Shown here: in pieces, positions 6,359-14,120 of the stretch
Layout of the letters: the number at the start of each line of letters is the position of its first letter
How positions within the stretch are numbered: the first letter of the stretch is position 1
NCBI GenBank assembly: GCA_947626485.1
Contig: CANQSG010000027.1
Coordinates: forward strand, 1-16,085
DNA: 16,085 nucleotides
Origin: an uncultured Clostridia bacterium
GTDB taxonomy: Bacteria > Bacillota > Clostridia > Oscillospirales > Acutalibacteraceae
Direction: 5' to 3'
Translations under genes and position numbers: made by a program
Notes under the pieces: model-generated
Databases searched by the model: none
Told to the model about the DNA's origin: nothing
The model's input: only the letters and a program-made list of their open reading frames with translations

Positions 6359-7612
6359 TTATTCGTTGGCTGCCTTTTCGCGCAGCAGGACGGGCTCGCC
6401 GCCGTCGACGGTGTCGGCCGTGATGACGATCTCGGTCACCGTCGGGTCGGAGGGGATGCGGAACATGGGCTCGCGCAGGAGCTGTTCAAGAATCGAGCGC
6501 AGGCCGCGGGCGCCGGTTTTGCGCTCGATGGTGCGGTCGGCGATGCGGGTCAGCGCCTCGGGTTCAAAGGTCAGCTTGACGCCGTCCATCTGAAACAGGG
6601 CTTCGTACTGGCGAATGACCGAATTTTTCGGCTCGGTCATGATGCGCACGAGGGTGTCGCGGTCGAGGGCGTCGAGCGTCGTGATGACCGGCAGGCGGCC
6701 GACCAGCTCGGGAATCATGCCGAACCGAACGAGGTCCTGATGCGTGATCTCCGCCTGCGCGACGGCACGGGCGCGTTCCGCCTCGGTCTTGACCTGGGCG
6801 CCGAAGCCCAGCGCGCTGCCCTCCAGCCGCCGCTCGACGATCTTTTCAAGCCCGTCGAAGGCGCCGGCGCAGATGAAGAGGATATGGGTGGTGTCGATCT
6901 GGATAAATTCCTGCTGGGGGTGCTTGCGGCCGCCCTGCGGCGGGACGTTGGAGACGGTGCCCTCCAAAATTTTGAGCAGCGCCTGCTGCACCCCTTCCCC
7001 GCTGACGTCGCGGGTGATCGAGGCGTTTTCCGACTTGCGGGCGATCTTGTCGATCTCGTCGACGTAGATGATGCCGCGCTCCGCCCGCTCGACGTCGTAA
7101 TCCGCCGCCTGAATTAAGCGCAGCAGAATATTTTCGACGTCCTCGCCGACGTAACCGGCTTCGGTCAGCGTCGTCGCGTCGGTGATGGCGATGGGCACGT
7201 CTAAAATGCGGGCGAGGGTCTGGGCGAGCAGCGTCTTGCCGACGCCGGTCGGCCCGAGCAGCAGCACGTTGCTTTTGTTGAGCTCCACGTCGGCGGCGTC
7301 CTGCTTGAAAATGCGTTTATAATGGTTGTAGACCGCGACCGAAAGGGTGACCTTGGCGGCCTCCTGCCCGATGACGTAGGCGTCGAGCTGGGTCTTGATC
7401 TCCTGCGGCGTCGGCAGGACAAAGCTCTCGTCCGCCTGCTTTCCCTTTTTGCCGTGCTTCGGGGCTTCCTCGTCAAACAGCAGGGCGTTGCAGAAGCTGA
7501 TGCAGCGGTCGCAGATATAGACGCCGGGGCCTTCGACCAGCCGCGTCACCTCGTCCTGCGTTTTGCCGCAGAAGGAACAGCGGATGGGCTTTTCGGAATC
7601 GTTGTTGGGCAT
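6359..7612 (-). CDS. clpX: ATP-dependent Clp protease ATP-binding subunit ClpX
   Basis: ClpX is the AAA+ unfoldase that recognises tagged proteins and feeds them to ClpP. The product is 417 aa. The N-terminal zinc-binding domain has Cys12, Cys15, Cys34 and Cys37. The AAA+ module has Walker A GPTGVGKT (120-127), pore loop GYVG (153-156), Walker B with DEID (185-188), PELVGRLP with Arg306, and sensor 2 GARG (367-370). The ClpP-docking loop reads LGFGA (268-272) where many ClpX proteins have IGF; the L/I change is conservative. The ATG at 7612 is preceded by AAGGAGG 5 bases away, and only 13 bases separate it from the clpP stop. Confidence 0.98.
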   Translation of the reverse strand: MPNNDSEKPIRCSFCGKTQDEVTRLVEGPGVYICDRCISFCNALLFDEEAPKHGKKGKQADESFVLPTPQEIKTQLDAYVIGQEAAKVTLSVAVYNHYKRIFKQDAADVELNKSNVLLLGPTGVGKTLLAQTLARILDVPIAITDATTLTEAGYVGEDVENILLRLIQAADYDVERAERGIIYVDEIDKIARKSENASITRDVSGEGVQQALLKILEGTVSNVPPQGGRKHPQQEFIQIDTTHILFICAGAFDGLEKIVERRLEGSALGFGAQVKTEAERARAVAQAEITHQDLVRFGMIPELVGRLPVITTLDALDRDTLVRIMTEPKNSVIRQYEALFQMDGVKLTFEPEALTRIADRTIERKTGARGLRSILEQLLREPMFRIPSDPTVTEIVITADTVDGGEPVLLREKAANE

Positions 7613-7625
7613 GGAATCCTCCTTG

Positions 7626-8213
7626 TCAGCGCGAGGAAATGACCTTGTCGACCAGACCGTAATCCGCCGCTTCCTGCGCCGACATGAAGTTGTCGCGCTC
7701 GGTGTCGCGCCGGATCTCTTCGATCGGGCGGCCGGTCGCGTCGGACAGGATGCCGTTGATGGTTTCGCGGATCTTCTCGATGTGGTGCGCGTGGATCAGG
7801 ATATCGGTCGCCTGCCCTTCGGCGGAACCGAGCGGCTGGTGGATCATGATCTCGCTGTTGGGCAGGGCAAAGCGCTTGCCCTTCGCGCCGGCGGCGAGCA
7901 GGAAGGCGCCCATGCTGGCTGCCATGCCGATGCAGATGGTGCTGACGTCGCACTTGATATACTGCATGGTGTCATAGATCGCCATGCCCGCCGAGACGGA
8001 ACCGCCCGGGCTGTTGATATAAAAGCTGATGTCCTTTTCGGGGTCCTGCCCCTCGAGATAGAGCAGCTGGGCGATGATGAGACTTGCCGAGGCGTTGTCG
8101 ACCTGATCGTAGAGCATAACGATCCGGTCGTTGAGCAGGCGGGAAAAGATGTCATAAGAGCGCTCCCCGCGGCTGGTTTGCTCGACGACGTAAGGGACTA
8201 AATTCGCATTCAT
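7626..8213 (-). CDS. clpP: ATP-dependent Clp protease proteolytic subunit ClpP
   Basis: ClpP forms the barrel-shaped serine protease that degrades substrates delivered by ClpX. The product is 195 aa, the normal length. The catalytic triad is visible as Ser100 in GMAASMGAF, His125 in EIMIHQPLG and Asp174 in RDTERDNFM. FYINSPGGSVSAGMAIYDTM (64-83) is typical of the family. The ATG at 8213 follows GGAGG by 7 bases. It sits 54 bases after tig and just before clpX, the standard tig-clpP-clpX order. No CIRCE or CtsR-type operator was seen in the gap, which holds only a weak AACGG/CCGTT hairpin spanning the tig stop. Confidence 0.98.
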   Translation of the reverse strand: MNANLVPYVVEQTSRGERSYDIFSRLLNDRIVMLYDQVDNASASLIIAQLLYLEGQDPEKDISFYINSPGGSVSAGMAIYDTMQYIKCDVSTICIGMAASMGAFLLAAGAKGKRFALPNSEIMIHQPLGSAEGQATDILIHAHHIEKIRETINGILSDATGRPIEEIRRDTERDNFMSAQEAADYGLVDKVISSR

Positions 8214-8267
8214 AAAATAACCTCCATCTGCAAATCATTATGAACAGAACAGCCCGGAATTAAACGG

Positions 8268-9770
8268 TCACTGCTCCGTTTTTTCTTCGGATTTTTCGGC
8301 GGCTTTAGCCTTCGGCGCGGCTTTGGCCGTCGATTTTGCCGCCGGCTTCTTCGGCTTTTCGGCGGCGTCCTCCGCCTTGTCGGCTTCGGCCTTCTTGGCG
8401 GCGGGCTTCTTCGCGGGCGACTTCTTCGCCGCCGGCTTCTTCGCGGGCGCGGCGTCCGCCTCGGCGGGCTCGGACTTCTTCTCGACGTCGGTGACGACGG
8501 CGTTCTGCTTGACGAGGTCGATTGCCATGTTCACGACGATGTCGCGCGTCAGGTCGCTTTCGGGGATCGCCGCCTTGACCTTTTCGACGTCGGTCTGGAA
8601 GCTCGCCGCCAGCTTTTCATACTCGGCCTCGATCGCTTCGGCCGTCGGGGTCAGGGCTTCGAGCTTGGCGATCTGCTCGAGGACGAGGCGAACCTTGACC
8701 TGCTTTTCGGCCTGCGGGCGCAGGTCGCGTTTTAAATCGTCGAGCGTCGTGCTCGTGTAGGTCTGGTAAAGGTCGAGGTTGAGCCCCTGCGCCTGGAGGC
8801 GGTATTCAAAATCGCTGACGCTCTGCTCGACGCGGTTCGCGAACATCGCTTCGGGGATTTCGGCCTTCATACCGGCGACGAGCTGGTCGATGAGCTGGCT
8901 CTCGACGTCGTCGTCGCTCTCCTTGGTCTTGCGCTCGAGCGCCTTGGCTTTCAGGTCGTCGCGCAGGGCGTCGAGGGTGTCGAACTCGCTGACGTCCTTG
9001 GCGAATTCATCGTCGAGGGCGGGCAGCTCGCGGTGCTTGATCTCGTGCAATTTTACATGGAAAACGGCGGCCTTGCCGGCGAGGTCTTTCGCCTGATAAT
9101 CCTCCGGGAAGGTGACGTTGACGTCGAATTCTTCGCCGATGGAATGGCCGACGATCTGATCTTCAAAGCCGGGGATAAACTGCCCCGAGCCGAGGGTCAG
9201 GGTGTAGGCTTCGCCCTTGCCGCCCTCGAACGGCGTGCCGTCGACGGTGCCTTCAAAGTCGATCACCGTCGTGTCCTCGAGCTGGGCGGGACGGTCTTCG
9301 ACGGCGACCATGCGGGCGTTGCGGTCTGCCATGCGGTCGAGCTCCGCCTGCACTTCCTCGTCCGAAACGGCGGGGATGACGCGCTCGGCCTTCAGGCCTT
9401 TATATTCGCCGACCTCGACCTCGGGCGTGACGGTCAGGGTGACCTTGAAATCGACGCCGTCGTTGCGATCGATCGAGACGAGGTCGAAGTCGATGTGATC
9501 GTTGACGATCTCGAGCCCCGCTTCTTCGGCGGCGGCGTCGATGGCGTCGGAATACAGCAGATTCAGCGCGTCTTCAAAGAAGACCGACTCGCCGTAATAC
9601 CGCTCGATGATGCGCTGCGGCGCCTTGCCCTTGCGGAAACCGGGCACGTTCATTTTCTTGACGTTCTTGCGGTAGACCTGCTGGATCGCGTCCTGAAACG
9701 ACGCGCCGTCGATCGTGATCTCCAGCTCGTACCGGTTGGTATCCACTTTCTTGGATGCTTTCAAACTCAT
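8268..9770 (-). CDS. tig: Trigger factor with Lys/Ala/Pro-rich C-terminal tail
   Basis: Trigger factor binds at the ribosome exit tunnel and shields nascent chains; its FKBP domain is a prolyl isomerase. The product is 500 aa. The ribosome-docking loop GFRKGKAP is at 44-51, the FKBP-like domain spans about 160-245, and the helical chaperone domain runs to about 430. The last 70 residues (431-500) are an extension of Lys, Ala, Pro and Glu with repeats such as AKKPAAKKSPAKKPAAKK, like histone H1 tails. Trigger factor is commonly about 430 aa, so this tail is additional. The ATG at 9770 was chosen over an upstream in-frame codon at 9830 because GGAGGG precedes it by about 9 bases and the sequence MSLKASKKVDTNRYELEI starts the family domain. 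A promoter and leader hairpin lie upstream. Confidence 0.96.
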   Translation of the reverse strand: MSLKASKKVDTNRYELEITIDGASFQDAIQQVYRKNVKKMNVPGFRKGKAPQRIIERYYGESVFFEDALNLLYSDAIDAAAEEAGLEIVNDHIDFDLVSIDRNDGVDFKVTLTVTPEVEVGEYKGLKAERVIPAVSDEEVQAELDRMADRNARMVAVEDRPAQLEDTTVIDFEGTVDGTPFEGGKGEAYTLTLGSGQFIPGFEDQIVGHSIGEEFDVNVTFPEDYQAKDLAGKAAVFHVKLHEIKHRELPALDDEFAKDVSEFDTLDALRDDLKAKALERKTKESDDDVESQLIDQLVAGMKAEIPEAMFANRVEQSVSDFEYRLQAQGLNLDLYQTYTSTTLDDLKRDLRPQAEKQVKVRLVLEQIAKLEALTPTAEAIEAEYEKLAASFQTDVEKVKAAIPESDLTRDIVVNMAIDLVKQNAVVTDVEKKSEPAEADAAPAKKPAAKKSPAKKPAAKKAEADKAEDAAEKPKKPAAKSTAKAAPKAKAAEKSEEKTEQ

Positions 9771-9794
9771 TTTCTTTTTCCCTCCGTGCAATCT

Positions 9795-9822
9795 CGGTTC
9801 TTTTCCGGTGGAAAAGAGACCG
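9795..9822 (-). other. Strong stem-loop at the predicted 5' end of the tig transcript
   Basis: Read on the minus strand, CGGT-C-TCTTTTCC faces GGAAAAGA-ACCG around a three-base ACC loop: 12 base pairs with one bulged C. It starts about 8 bases after the predicted transcription start and ends 24 bases before the ATG, leaving the ribosome-binding site free. No T run follows, so it is not a terminator. It may protect the 5' end or be a protein-binding site in DNA or RNA (inference). Confidence 0.55.
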
Positions 9823-9836
9823 TATCTCAATGTAAT

Positions 9837-9845
9837 ACTATAACA
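9837..9845 (-). promoter_or_regulatory. Candidate extended -10 promoter of tig-clpP-clpX
   Basis: On the minus strand TGTTATAGT gives an extended -10 (TGn plus TATAGT), 9 bases after the stop of the metallophosphoesterase gene. No convincing -35 lies 16-18 bases upstream. The same TGTTATA arrangement is seen at the prs promoter, which supports the call. Confidence 0.5.
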
Positions 9846-9854
9846 CAGCCCGCC

Positions 9855-10586
9855 TCAGATTTCCAGTCTTTTTTCGTTTTTCGGCACATTTACGTTTTTT
9901 GCGGGGGTTTTCACGCGAACGGGCGTAAAATCCACACAATCGCAGGAGACCAGATGGAGCCGGACGCCCCGGATCTCCTGCTGCGGCGGGTGCAGACCGG
10001 CGCCGTGGACGTGACCGTGATAGAGGTCGGTGACGCCGAAGTTTGTCAATACCTCAAAAAGCGGCTCGCAGACCGTATCGCCCGCGGGCGGATAATGCAG
10101 AAAGACGGCGGGCGGCAGTCCGAGCGCGTTTGCCTCCTGTAACGAGGCGGCGAGGCGGCCGGCTTCCCGGGCGATGATCTTGCGGTCGGCCTCCCCCGTC
10201 GCGTCGGGCGCCCAACCCCGCGTGCCGCAGACGGCGAATCCGGCGGCGGCATAGGCGTTGTTGTGGACGATGCGAATGCTCGTCAGGTCGTGTTGTGCGA
10301 GAAAGGTTTCCATTTTTTTCCGGGACGACCACCAGAGGTCGTGGTTGCCTTTTAAAATAAATTTCTGCCCCGGCAGGGCGTGCAGAAAGCGGAGATCCTC
10401 GAGAGTGTCCTCGAGCTTGAGCGCCCAGGAGAGGTCGCCGGGCAGCACGACGGCGTCGTCGACCGTGACGAGCCGCGTCCAGTTGCGCAAAATACGGGTT
10501 TCGTAATCCGCCCAGCCCCGGAAAATGTGCATCGGTTTGTCCGCACCGAAGGAGAGGTGCAGATCCGACAGGGCATATAACGCCAT
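9855..10586 (-). CDS. Calcineurin-like metallophosphoesterase
   Basis: A 243-aa cytoplasmic phosphoesterase of the calcineurin-like fold, which binds two metal ions. The metal-ligand motifs appear in order: DLH (Asp8, His10), GDLSW (Asp51), GNHD (Asn81, His82), HYPP (His164) and GHVHG (His192, His194). There is no signal peptide. Substrate is unknown; relatives act on phosphoproteins, nucleotides or other phosphodiesters. The ATG at 10586 follows GGAGGC by about 6 bases and begins directly with ALYALSDLHLS, so the upstream in-frame codon at 10631 was not used. It lies before tig with 84 bases between, and read-through into tig is possible because no terminator was seen. It is divergent from the DUF1540 gene. 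Confidence 0.92.
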   Translation of the reverse strand: MALYALSDLHLSFGADKPMHIFRGWADYETRILRNWTRLVTVDDAVVLPGDLSWALKLEDTLEDLRFLHALPGQKFILKGNHDLWWSSRKKMETFLAQHDLTSIRIVHNNAYAAAGFAVCGTRGWAPDATGEADRKIIAREAGRLAASLQEANALGLPPAVFLHYPPAGDTVCEPLFEVLTNFGVTDLYHGHVHGAGLHPPQQEIRGVRLHLVSCDCVDFTPVRVKTPAKNVNVPKNEKRLEI

Positions 10587-10684
10587 GGCCGCCTCCGTTT
10601 CCAGAAAAATCCAGCGTATTTCCGCGCGCACGCGGGCAAACTAAACTGCGGACCCCGAACGGGTCGCGAAAGGAAGGATTTATT

Positions 10685-10870
10685 ATGTCTTGTAACGACA
10701 AAACCTGCAAACCCATCGCCGGCATCAAGTGCGAAGTGGACACCTGCGTGTACCACAAGGGCGACGACTGCTGCGAGGCCGGCTGCATTCAGGTCGGCTG
10801 CAACGGCTGCGCCTGTCAGCCGTCCGACACCGCCTGCGCGACGTTCCGCGCCAAAGACGCGACGCTGTAA
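10685..10870 (+). CDS. DUF1540 domain protein, 11-cysteine small protein
   Basis: A 61-aa protein with 11 cysteines (positions 3, 8, 16, 21, 29, 30, 34, 39, 42, 44, 51). The arrangement IKCEVDTCVYH, then CIQVG, then DTACATF near the C-terminus matches the DUF1540 pattern, known from Clostridia and Bacilli; its function is not established. Cysteine spacing suggests metal binding (inference). Start ATG at 10685 follows AAGGAAGG by 7 bases, and a strong terminator begins 28 bases after the stop, so it is a single-gene unit. The 98-base gap upstream contains CAAACTA, close to the sigma-G -10 consensus (CATACTA), with no good -35; forespore expression would be speculation. Confidence 0.85.
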   Translation: MSCNDKTCKPIAGIKCEVDTCVYHKGDDCCEAGCIQVGCNGCACQPSDTACATFRAKDATL

Positions 10871-10897
10871 CCCGAAGGGGCGGCGCGTCCGCAGACA

Positions 10898-10941
10898 ACA
10901 GGGCACCTCGTGCGATCCCGCGCGGCGTGCCTTGTTTTTTT
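10898..10941 (+). terminator. Rho-independent terminator of the DUF1540 gene
   Basis: ACAGGGCAC (10898-10906) pairs with GTGCCTTGT (10927-10935) with one G-T wobble. An inner CGTGCG/CGCGCG stem lies within, and seven Ts run 10935-10941. The T run reaches the stop codon of the opposing polysaccharide deacetylase gene, so the two convergent genes are nearly end to end. Confidence 0.85.
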
Positions 10942-11629
10942 ATCCGAAAAAAACTTCGGAATTTGTGCCGTAAAAAATTTCGTCGTGAAAGCTCAGGCGT
11001 TTCAGAATTTCCTCGAAGGGCTCCCAGCCGTAGAGGTCGAGCTCGTAGGAATGTCCCCAGATGTAAAGCAGGCGGGGCGCGTCGTCCGGCGCGGCGAGGA
11101 AGTCCTCGACGAGCGCCGAAAGGCCGGGCTCGGTGTGGCGCACCGTGGGGTGAAAGCGCAGCAGGTCGGTCTGCGGCGTGAAGGCGTGGTTGGCGCGAAC
11201 GGTGCGGGCGTACCGCACACCGGTGCGGCGGCGCAGGATCTCGACGACGCGGTCGTCGTGGTTCGGATCGCCGCAGGGGTACGCCATGCCGACGACCGGG
11301 CTGCCGCAGAGGGCGGACAGTGTGATGCGATCCTGCTCGACCTGCCGGACGATCTCATCGCCGGAAAGGTCGGTCAGGCGCGGGTGGGTCAGGGTGTGCG
11401 CGGCGACCTCCTGCCCGCGGTAAAGCGCGGCGACCGCGTCGGGCGCGACCTTGTTGTGGGCGATTTTCACGCCGTCGAGCATCAGCTCCCCGGGCTTGCC
11501 GAGCAGCTGAGAATTGAGGTTAAAGGTGCCCTTCAAGCCGTAGCGGCGAAAAAGTTCGAGCAGGCGAACGTCCTGCTCGACGCCGTCGTCATAACTGAAC
11601 GTAATCGCTTTTTTCTTGCCGTTCCACAT
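10940..11629 (-). CDS. Polysaccharide deacetylase family protein (NodB-like), no signal peptide
   Basis: A 229-aa NodB-homology protein; the family removes acetyl groups from amino sugars in glycans with a metal-dependent mechanism. Motif 1 is TFSYDDG (Asp14, Asp15), motif 2 is HTLTHPRL (His78, His82), motif 3 is AYPCGDPN (116-123), and IWGHSYE (190-196) supplies the C-terminal histidine. There is no N-terminal signal peptide or membrane span, so the protein appears cytoplasmic, unlike most cell-wall deacetylases. The substrate is unknown. The ATG at 11629 lies 12 bases after the thrC stop, with only a weak AAGG upstream, so expression probably depends on read-through and coupling from thrC. 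No clear terminator follows on its own strand. Confidence 0.9.
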   Translation of the reverse strand: MWNGKKKAITFSYDDGVEQDVRLLELFRRYGLKGTFNLNSQLLGKPGELMLDGVKIAHNKVAPDAVAALYRGQEVAAHTLTHPRLTDLSGDEIVRQVEQDRITLSALCGSPVVGMAYPCGDPNHDDRVVEILRRRTGVRYARTVRANHAFTPQTDLLRFHPTVRHTEPGLSALVEDFLAAPDDAPRLLYIWGHSYELDLYGWEPFEEILKRLSFHDEIFYGTNSEVFFG

Positions 11630-11641
11630 AACATTGACGCC

Positions 11642-13132
11642 TTATTCAGACAGGCCGAGGCTTTGCAGCACCGCCGCGCGCAGCTGCGTTTTTTCACAGC
11701 AGCCCGAAAAGCAGGGCTTGCGCTGCCGCAGGTCGGAAAGCGGGGCGGGAATCGGCGTCCCGGTGCGCTCGGACAGGCGGTCGAGGGCGTCGAAGGGGTC
11801 GGCGGGCGCGATCTCCCCCAGCGCTTCGAGGACGCTCGCGGGGAATTTATAGGGGCTGGCGGTCGAGACGATGACGGCCGGCGTCGCGTCGCCCGTGCGG
11901 GCGCGGTACGCCCCGTAGACCGCGGCGGCGACGGCGGTGTGGGTATCGCAAAGATAACCTGTTTTTTCATACACGCCGCGAATTGCGGCGGCGGTGGCGG
12001 CGTCGTCACAGCTGCCGGCGGCAAAGAGCGCTGCGAGCTTGTCCTTTACCGCATCGTCGACCGTAAAGCGGCCGGTCGCGGCGAGCTGCGCCTGCCAGTC
12101 GGCGACCTTGCGGTCGTTCTCGCCGCAGAGGGCGAAGAGCAGGCGTTCGAGGTTGCTCGAAACGAGAATGTCCATCGAGGGCGAGGTCGTCGTGTAAAAG
12201 GGGCGGTTGCGGTCGTAGACGCCGGTTTGCAGGAAATCGGTCAGCACGTTGTTGGCGTTGGACGCGCAGATGAGCTTCGAAATCGGCACGCCCATGCGCT
12301 TGGCATAATAGGCGGCGAGGATGTTGCCGAAGTTGCCGGTCGGCACGACGACGTGGAAGCCGTTTTGCAGGTCTGCTCCGCGCGTCACGAGGTCGCAGTA
12401 GGCCGAGACGTAATAGACGATCTGCGGCACGAGCCGTCCCCAGTTGATCGAGTTCGCGCTCGAAAACTGCATTCCGTTCGCCCGCAGCAGCGCCGTGAGC
12501 TGTGGATCGGTGAACATCTGCTTGACGCTCGTCTGGGCGTCGTCAAAATTGCCGGCGATGGCGCAGACGTGGACGTTGCCGCCGCGCTGGGTGTCCATTT
12601 GCAGCTTCTGCATCCGGCTGACGCCCTCGCTGGGGTAAAAGACGATGATCTCGGTGTTTTCGACGTCGCAGAAGCCCTCGAGGGCGGCCTTGCCGGTGTC
12701 CCCCGACGTCGCGACGAGGATGACGGTCTTGCAGCCGTCGCCCGTCTTTTCGACCGCGGCGGTCAGCAGGCGGGGCAGCAGCTGCAACGCGAGATCCTTA
12801 AACGCGCAGGTCGGCCCGTGCCAGAGCTCGAGCATGTCGACGCCGTCCGCCAGCGGGTGCAGCGGGGCGGGCTTGTCCGCGTCGAACCTGCCGAGATAGG
12901 CGCCGCGCACGCAAGAGACGATCTGCGCCGGGGAAAAGTCGGTCAGGTACAGCCCGAGCACTTCCGCCGCGCGGCCGACGTAATCGAGCGAGCAGAGGCG
13001 TTTCAGGTCGTCCGGGAAAAGCGCCGGGATATGGTCGGGCACAAAGAGGCCGCCGTCCGCCGAAATGCCCTGCGCGATGGCGCGCGCCGCCGGGACGCGC
13101 ACCGCGCGGTCTCTCGTACTGGTGTATTCCAT
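11642..13132 (-). CDS. thrC: Threonine synthase
   Basis: ThrC converts O-phosphohomoserine to threonine and phosphate with pyridoxal phosphate. The product is 496 aa, matching the long form with an N-terminal helical domain. The PLP lysine is Lys112 in GPTCAFKDLALQL (106-118). ATSGDTGKAA (141-150) and PTGNFGN (264-270) are the substrate- and phosphate-binding motifs. The ATG at 13132 follows GGAGG by 9 bases; the in-frame upstream codon at 13168 lies at or before the predicted transcription start and was rejected. It has its own perfect promoter at 13171-13199 and so can be expressed apart from the upstream dipeptidase operon. Its leader is only about 32 bases, so no T-box or threonine attenuator fits. 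Confidence 0.96.
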   Translation of the reverse strand: MEYTSTRDRAVRVPAARAIAQGISADGGLFVPDHIPALFPDDLKRLCSLDYVGRAAEVLGLYLTDFSPAQIVSCVRGAYLGRFDADKPAPLHPLADGVDMLELWHGPTCAFKDLALQLLPRLLTAAVEKTGDGCKTVILVATSGDTGKAALEGFCDVENTEIIVFYPSEGVSRMQKLQMDTQRGGNVHVCAIAGNFDDAQTSVKQMFTDPQLTALLRANGMQFSSANSINWGRLVPQIVYYVSAYCDLVTRGADLQNGFHVVVPTGNFGNILAAYYAKRMGVPISKLICASNANNVLTDFLQTGVYDRNRPFYTTTSPSMDILVSSNLERLLFALCGENDRKVADWQAQLAATGRFTVDDAVKDKLAALFAAGSCDDAATAAAIRGVYEKTGYLCDTHTAVAAAVYGAYRARTGDATPAVIVSTASPYKFPASVLEALGEIAPADPFDALDRLSERTGTPIPAPLSDLRQRKPCFSGCCEKTQLRAAVLQSLGLSE

Positions 13133-13170
13133 GTGAAAATTCCTCCAACAAACGATGTTTCCAAACAAGT

Positions 13171-13199
13171 ATTATAAATCACCGCGCGGCATTTGTCAA
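13171..13199 (-). promoter_or_regulatory. Perfect consensus sigma-A promoter of thrC
   Basis: On the minus strand, TTGACA (13199-13194), exactly 17 bases, then TATAAT (13176-13171). Both hexamers match consensus fully. The -35 lies within the last codons of the dipeptidase gene, where TTGACA encodes Leu-Thr. Predicted start is near 13164. Confidence 0.9.
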
Positions 13200-14120
13200 A
13201 ACCAACTTGAAAAATCGGGCGGCATTTTCATAAAAAAATCCGTGCAGCACGGATTCCGGGATGCCGCGGGCGGCGAGATAGGCAAAAAGCGCCGGAATTT
13301 GCGCGACGCCGGAAAGCGAAGGCGACATCTGCGCGCCGTCGAAATCGCTGCCGCAGGCGACAAAATCGGAAAGCCCGAGGCGGCAGATATGCGCCAGCTG
13401 CTCGTAAATCGCCGGGAAGACCTCGCGCGCAGCGAAAAAGCCGGGGTAAAAGCAGAGGCCGAGCAGTCCCCCGCGCGCGGCGAGCGCGGCGAACTGCCGG
13501 TCGTCGAGGTTGCGCGGGTGGCGGGCGTAAGCTTGCAAACAGGCGTGGGTCACAACGGGCCATTTCGCGCAGGCGAGGGCGTCCCAAAAGCTCTCGGCGT
13601 TGAGGTGGGCGAGGTCGGTCGCCATGCCGCAGCGGTTGAGCCGCGCGATGACCCGTGCGCCGAAGGGGGTCAGCCCGCCGGTCTGGTGACAGCCCGAGGC
13701 GATCTCGTTGCGGCCGTTCCAGGTCAGCGTCAGGCTGCGCACGCCGTCGGCACAGAGTGCGTCGATCCGCGACAGGCGACCTTCGAGCAGGGCGCCGCCC
13801 TCGACGGCGAGCAGTCCGGCGCGCGGGGCGGTCAAATCGCCCGGCGTGCGGGCAAAATCCCCGCCGTATTTCGCGCGGAAGTCGGCGAGCACACGTTGAT
13901 AATAATTCCACGGGTCGGCCTCGTCCTCCGGGATCCAGACGGCGAAAACCTGCGTCCAGCGGGCAAGCGCTTCGCCCGCGCGGGGCGAAACGGCGGCGTC
14001 GGGCGCGTCGAAAACGCGACGCTCCCGAAAGCAGGCGGTCGGGGTGTCACAATGCAGGTCGAAATAAGAAAGCGAAGTCAAGCCGTCATCCCATCCGGCA
14101 ACGCGTTTTTCGCGGGTCAA
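13179..14120 (-). CDS. Membrane-dipeptidase-family (M19) dipeptidase
   Basis: Zinc dipeptidase of the renal dipeptidase (M19) family, 313 aa. FDLHCDTP carries the HxD metal pair (His23, Asp25). AVEGG supplies the bridging Glu107, DLAH gives His172, VVTHA gives His192, and GSDFDG (257-262) gives the late aspartate; HPRNLDD (201-207) is also typical. No signal peptide or lipid anchor is seen, so it appears cytoplasmic. The start is uncertain: TTG at 14120 overlaps the yraN stop as TTGA, while a second TTG at 14081 would place FDLHCDT at residue 7, closer to the usual family start, but its upstream GGATGG is weak. There is no in-frame ATG near the start. It is the last member of the lepB-ylqF-rnhB-yraN run; its end holds the thrC promoter. 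Confidence 0.9.
   Translation of the reverse strand: MTREKRVAGWDDGLTSLSYFDLHCDTPTACFRERRVFDAPDAAVSPRAGEALARWTQVFAVWIPEDEADPWNYYQRVLADFRAKYGGDFARTPGDLTAPRAGLLAVEGGALLEGRLSRIDALCADGVRSLTLTWNGRNEIASGCHQTGGLTPFGARVIARLNRCGMATDLAHLNAESFWDALACAKWPVVTHACLQAYARHPRNLDDRQFAALAARGGLLGLCFYPGFFAAREVFPAIYEQLAHICRLGLSDFVACGSDFDGAQMSPSLSGVAQIPALFAYLAARGIPESVLHGFFYENAARFFKLVLTNAAR

Noticed and set aside
9771..9854. CIRCE (HrcA) or CtsR operator in front of tig-clpP-clpX
   Set aside because: The inverted repeat here does not contain the CIRCE halves or the GGTCAAA heptads.
9033..10142. 369-codon plus-strand ORF opposite tig and the metallophosphoesterase
   Set aside because: Crosses two real opposite-strand genes and the tig promoter region; composition typical of an antisense shadow.
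13133..13164. T-box or threonine attenuator in front of thrC
   Set aside because: Predicted leader is only about 32 bases and has no terminator or specifier structure.
10910..13177. 755-codon open frame on the plus strand opposite thrC and the polysaccharide deacetylase
   Set aside because: Antisense to two clearly conserved genes; Val/Arg/Ala/Gly-rich composition is what GC-rich codon bias yields on the opposite strand; no domain or ribosome-binding site.
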